In this document: one piece after another, positions 5,488 through 6,370 of the stretch
Numbering within the stretch: position 1 is the stretch's first letter
Layout: each line of letters opens with the position of its first letter
DNA from: Glaciimonas sp.
GTDB taxonomy: Bacteria; Pseudomonadota; Gammaproteobacteria; Burkholderiales; Burkholderiaceae
Reading direction: 5' to 3'
Length of the DNA stretch: 6,370 nucleotides
Assembly (NCBI GenBank): GCA_014377145.1
Contig: JACMQE010000011.1
Location: 1 to 6,370 of the forward strand
Translations under genes and position numbers: made by a program
The notes under the pieces: generated by a model
Told to the model about the DNA's origin: nothing
Database searches by the model: none
What the model saw: only the letters and a program-made list of their open reading frames with translations

Positions 5488-6123
5488 TCAACAAACCTTT
5501 CTCACTAAGATAGTGAATTCATACAGGTCATAGTCGTGTAGCAGTGCTACGTTACGAGAGTATCGTCGTTTACAGAGTTCAAACAAAGATGCCGGGTCTG
5601 GATAGAATAGATGCGGCTGCATATGCTCGGCATCGGAATAAGATGTCAAGCAGTTGAAGGAAAATCCGAGCCGGCTTGTCTCATTAAGCACATTGAGGTT
5701 GCATTCGACATAGCTACGCCACTCCTCATACGAATTCTGCAATCGAATATTGAAGATACCGCTTGCAACACCATAGTCCGCGACCTGATCCGGCTCGCTC
5801 GACAAAATGAACCGGAGTGCGTCATTTTTACTGTGGCGCCGTCTACCAGCCTCAATCATTTTTTCTGAAATATCGATGCCAGTATAGCGATAGGAGGGGT
5901 ACTCTTGCGCCAAGAAATCACATAGCGCCCCATAGCCACACCCTATTTCATTTATGGAAAAATGACCCGGTCCATTGATTATTCTGCACAGCTGGCGAAA
6001 CCGAAGCATTTGACTTTGTTCACCATTCCAGTCAACCCCCTGAGCACTCTCCCCATGAGCCACCAATTTTTTCGAATAGTAGTCTGCAACCTCGGTTAGA
6101 ATATGTTTATGATGGTCAGACAT
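5488..6123 (-). CDS. Class I SAM-dependent methyltransferase
   Basis: A 211-residue protein starting MSDHHKHILTEVADYYSKKL. The class I methyltransferase core shows motif I as INEIGCGYGALCDFL (residues about 57-71), the second strand as YTGIDISEKMIEAG (80-93), and the later strand as DYGVASGIFNIRL (116-128). The C-terminal part, with FNCLTSYSD and RNVALLHDYDLYEFTILVRK, resembles methyltransferases I associate with surface-polysaccharide clusters, so a sugar acceptor is likely. The frame is open upstream to 6210, but ATG 6123 was chosen. It has an AAAGG seven bases upstream, it starts the conserved-looking sequence, and it overlaps the upstream gene by only eight bases. It shares the class I core with the methyltransferase at 1174-1923 but little else, so the two are probably not recent duplicates. 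Acceptor unknown. Confidence 0.88.
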   Translation of the reverse strand: MSDHHKHILTEVADYYSKKLVAHGESAQGVDWNGEQSQMLRFRQLCRIINGPGHFSINEIGCGYGALCDFLAQEYPSYRYTGIDISEKMIEAGRRRHSKNDALRFILSSEPDQVADYGVASGIFNIRLQNSYEEWRSYVECNLNVLNETSRLGFSFNCLTSYSDAEHMQPHLFYPDPASLFELCKRRYSRNVALLHDYDLYEFTILVRKVC

Positions 6124-6313
6124 TATCAAGCCTTTGACGCGCCATTCCAATATTAATTGCTTCCTCAAGTAACTCATGGGCAGATACACCTCGATGTCTC
6201 GCCTCATCATATAACTTAATCTTTGTTTTCTCAGTCACACCCTCCAGTTGGCCAAAATACCGGGTCCTAGCCGAACCACCTCTGTAGCCCTTGTGAGGTA
6301 AATCAATATTCAT
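6116..6313 (-). CDS. Small hypothetical protein, possible ribbon-helix-helix C-terminus
   Basis: A 65-residue product is proposed from ATG 6313, starting MNIDLPHKGYRGGSARTRYF. The frame is open to the window edge, so the protein could start further upstream and be longer. The C-terminal half, VTEKTKIKLYDEARHRGVSAHELLEEAI, has the strand-helix-turn-helix look of ribbon-helix-helix (Arc/CopG-like) proteins, which bind DNA as dimers. The strand is poor, and the arginine/glycine-rich N-terminus is not typical. Its stop overlaps the methyltransferase start by eight bases, so the two are co-transcribed and probably coupled. I do not recognise a specific family; a regulatory role is only a possibility. 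No strong Shine-Dalgarno sequence supports the chosen ATG. Confidence 0.6.
   Translation of the reverse strand: MNIDLPHKGYRGGSARTRYFGQLEGVTEKTKIKLYDEARHRGVSAHELLEEAINIGMARQRLDNV
6131..6135 (-). promoter_or_regulatory. Ribosome binding site deciding the methyltransferase start
   Basis: The reverse strand reads AAAGG seven bases before ATG 6123, inside the end of the small upstream gene. It favours this start over in-frame upstream starts reaching 6210. Confidence 0.55.
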
Positions 6314-6370
6314 CTTCGGCAATCCCGCAGATGGAGTGAAGGAAATAAGATAGAAGCAATTTCGCAATAC

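Noticed and set aside
5611..5868. Plus-strand 85-codon frame and reverse 69-codon frame
   Set aside because: Both are shadows of the methyltransferase at 5488-6123.
1..6370. tRNA, rRNA or CRISPR array
   Set aside because: No cloverleaf, rRNA-like stretch or regularly spaced direct repeats were seen by eye on either strand.

Overview
The window is a dense gene cluster on the minus strand. It looks like part of a cell-surface polysaccharide locus (O-antigen, capsule or exopolysaccharide) of a Gram-negative bacterium. The evidence is the combination of a sugar-nucleotide aminotransferase, two SAM-dependent methyltransferases, a NeuD/PglD-type sugar acyltransferase, an ArnE-like small membrane protein and two sugar-binding beta-propeller proteins. 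A proteobacterium is the best guess, but no gene here fixes the genus. All real genes read right to left; the plus-strand open frames are shadows.

In transcription order from the right edge:
- A small basic protein with a possible ribbon-helix-helix C-terminus (6313 to 6116) overlaps a class I methyltransferase (6123 to 5488).
- Next comes a 149-bp non-coding element (5230-5378) with perfect 16-bp terminal inverted repeats and a 4-bp CTAA duplication, read here as a MITE.
- It is followed by a decayed acyltransferase pseudogene (about 5160 to 4694).
- Then come a beta-propeller glycosidase-like protein (4688 to 3786), an ArnE/SMR-type four-helix membrane protein (3780 to 3406), and a gap of about 370 bases with no intact gene.
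- A second tight run follows: DegT-family aminotransferase (3038 to 1929), methyltransferase (1923 to 1174), intact acyltransferase (1163 to 483), and a second beta-propeller protein (481, running off the left edge).

The most interesting pattern is a repeated two-gene module, acyltransferase followed immediately by beta-propeller protein. It is intact at the left end. In the middle the acyltransferase has decayed through frameshift and stop codons while its beta-propeller partner stays open. The two beta-propeller proteins are clear paralogues, and the pseudogene is collinear with the intact acyltransferase.

A plausible working model is that the aminotransferase makes an amino sugar nucleotide. 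The acyltransferase and methyltransferases would decorate it, the ArnE-like protein would help move a lipid-linked sugar across the inner membrane, and the beta-propeller proteins would act on the glycan in a way not established. No recognisable classical glycosyltransferase lies inside the window. The mosaic of duplication, gene decay and MITE insertion fits the rapid turnover typical of surface-polysaccharide loci.
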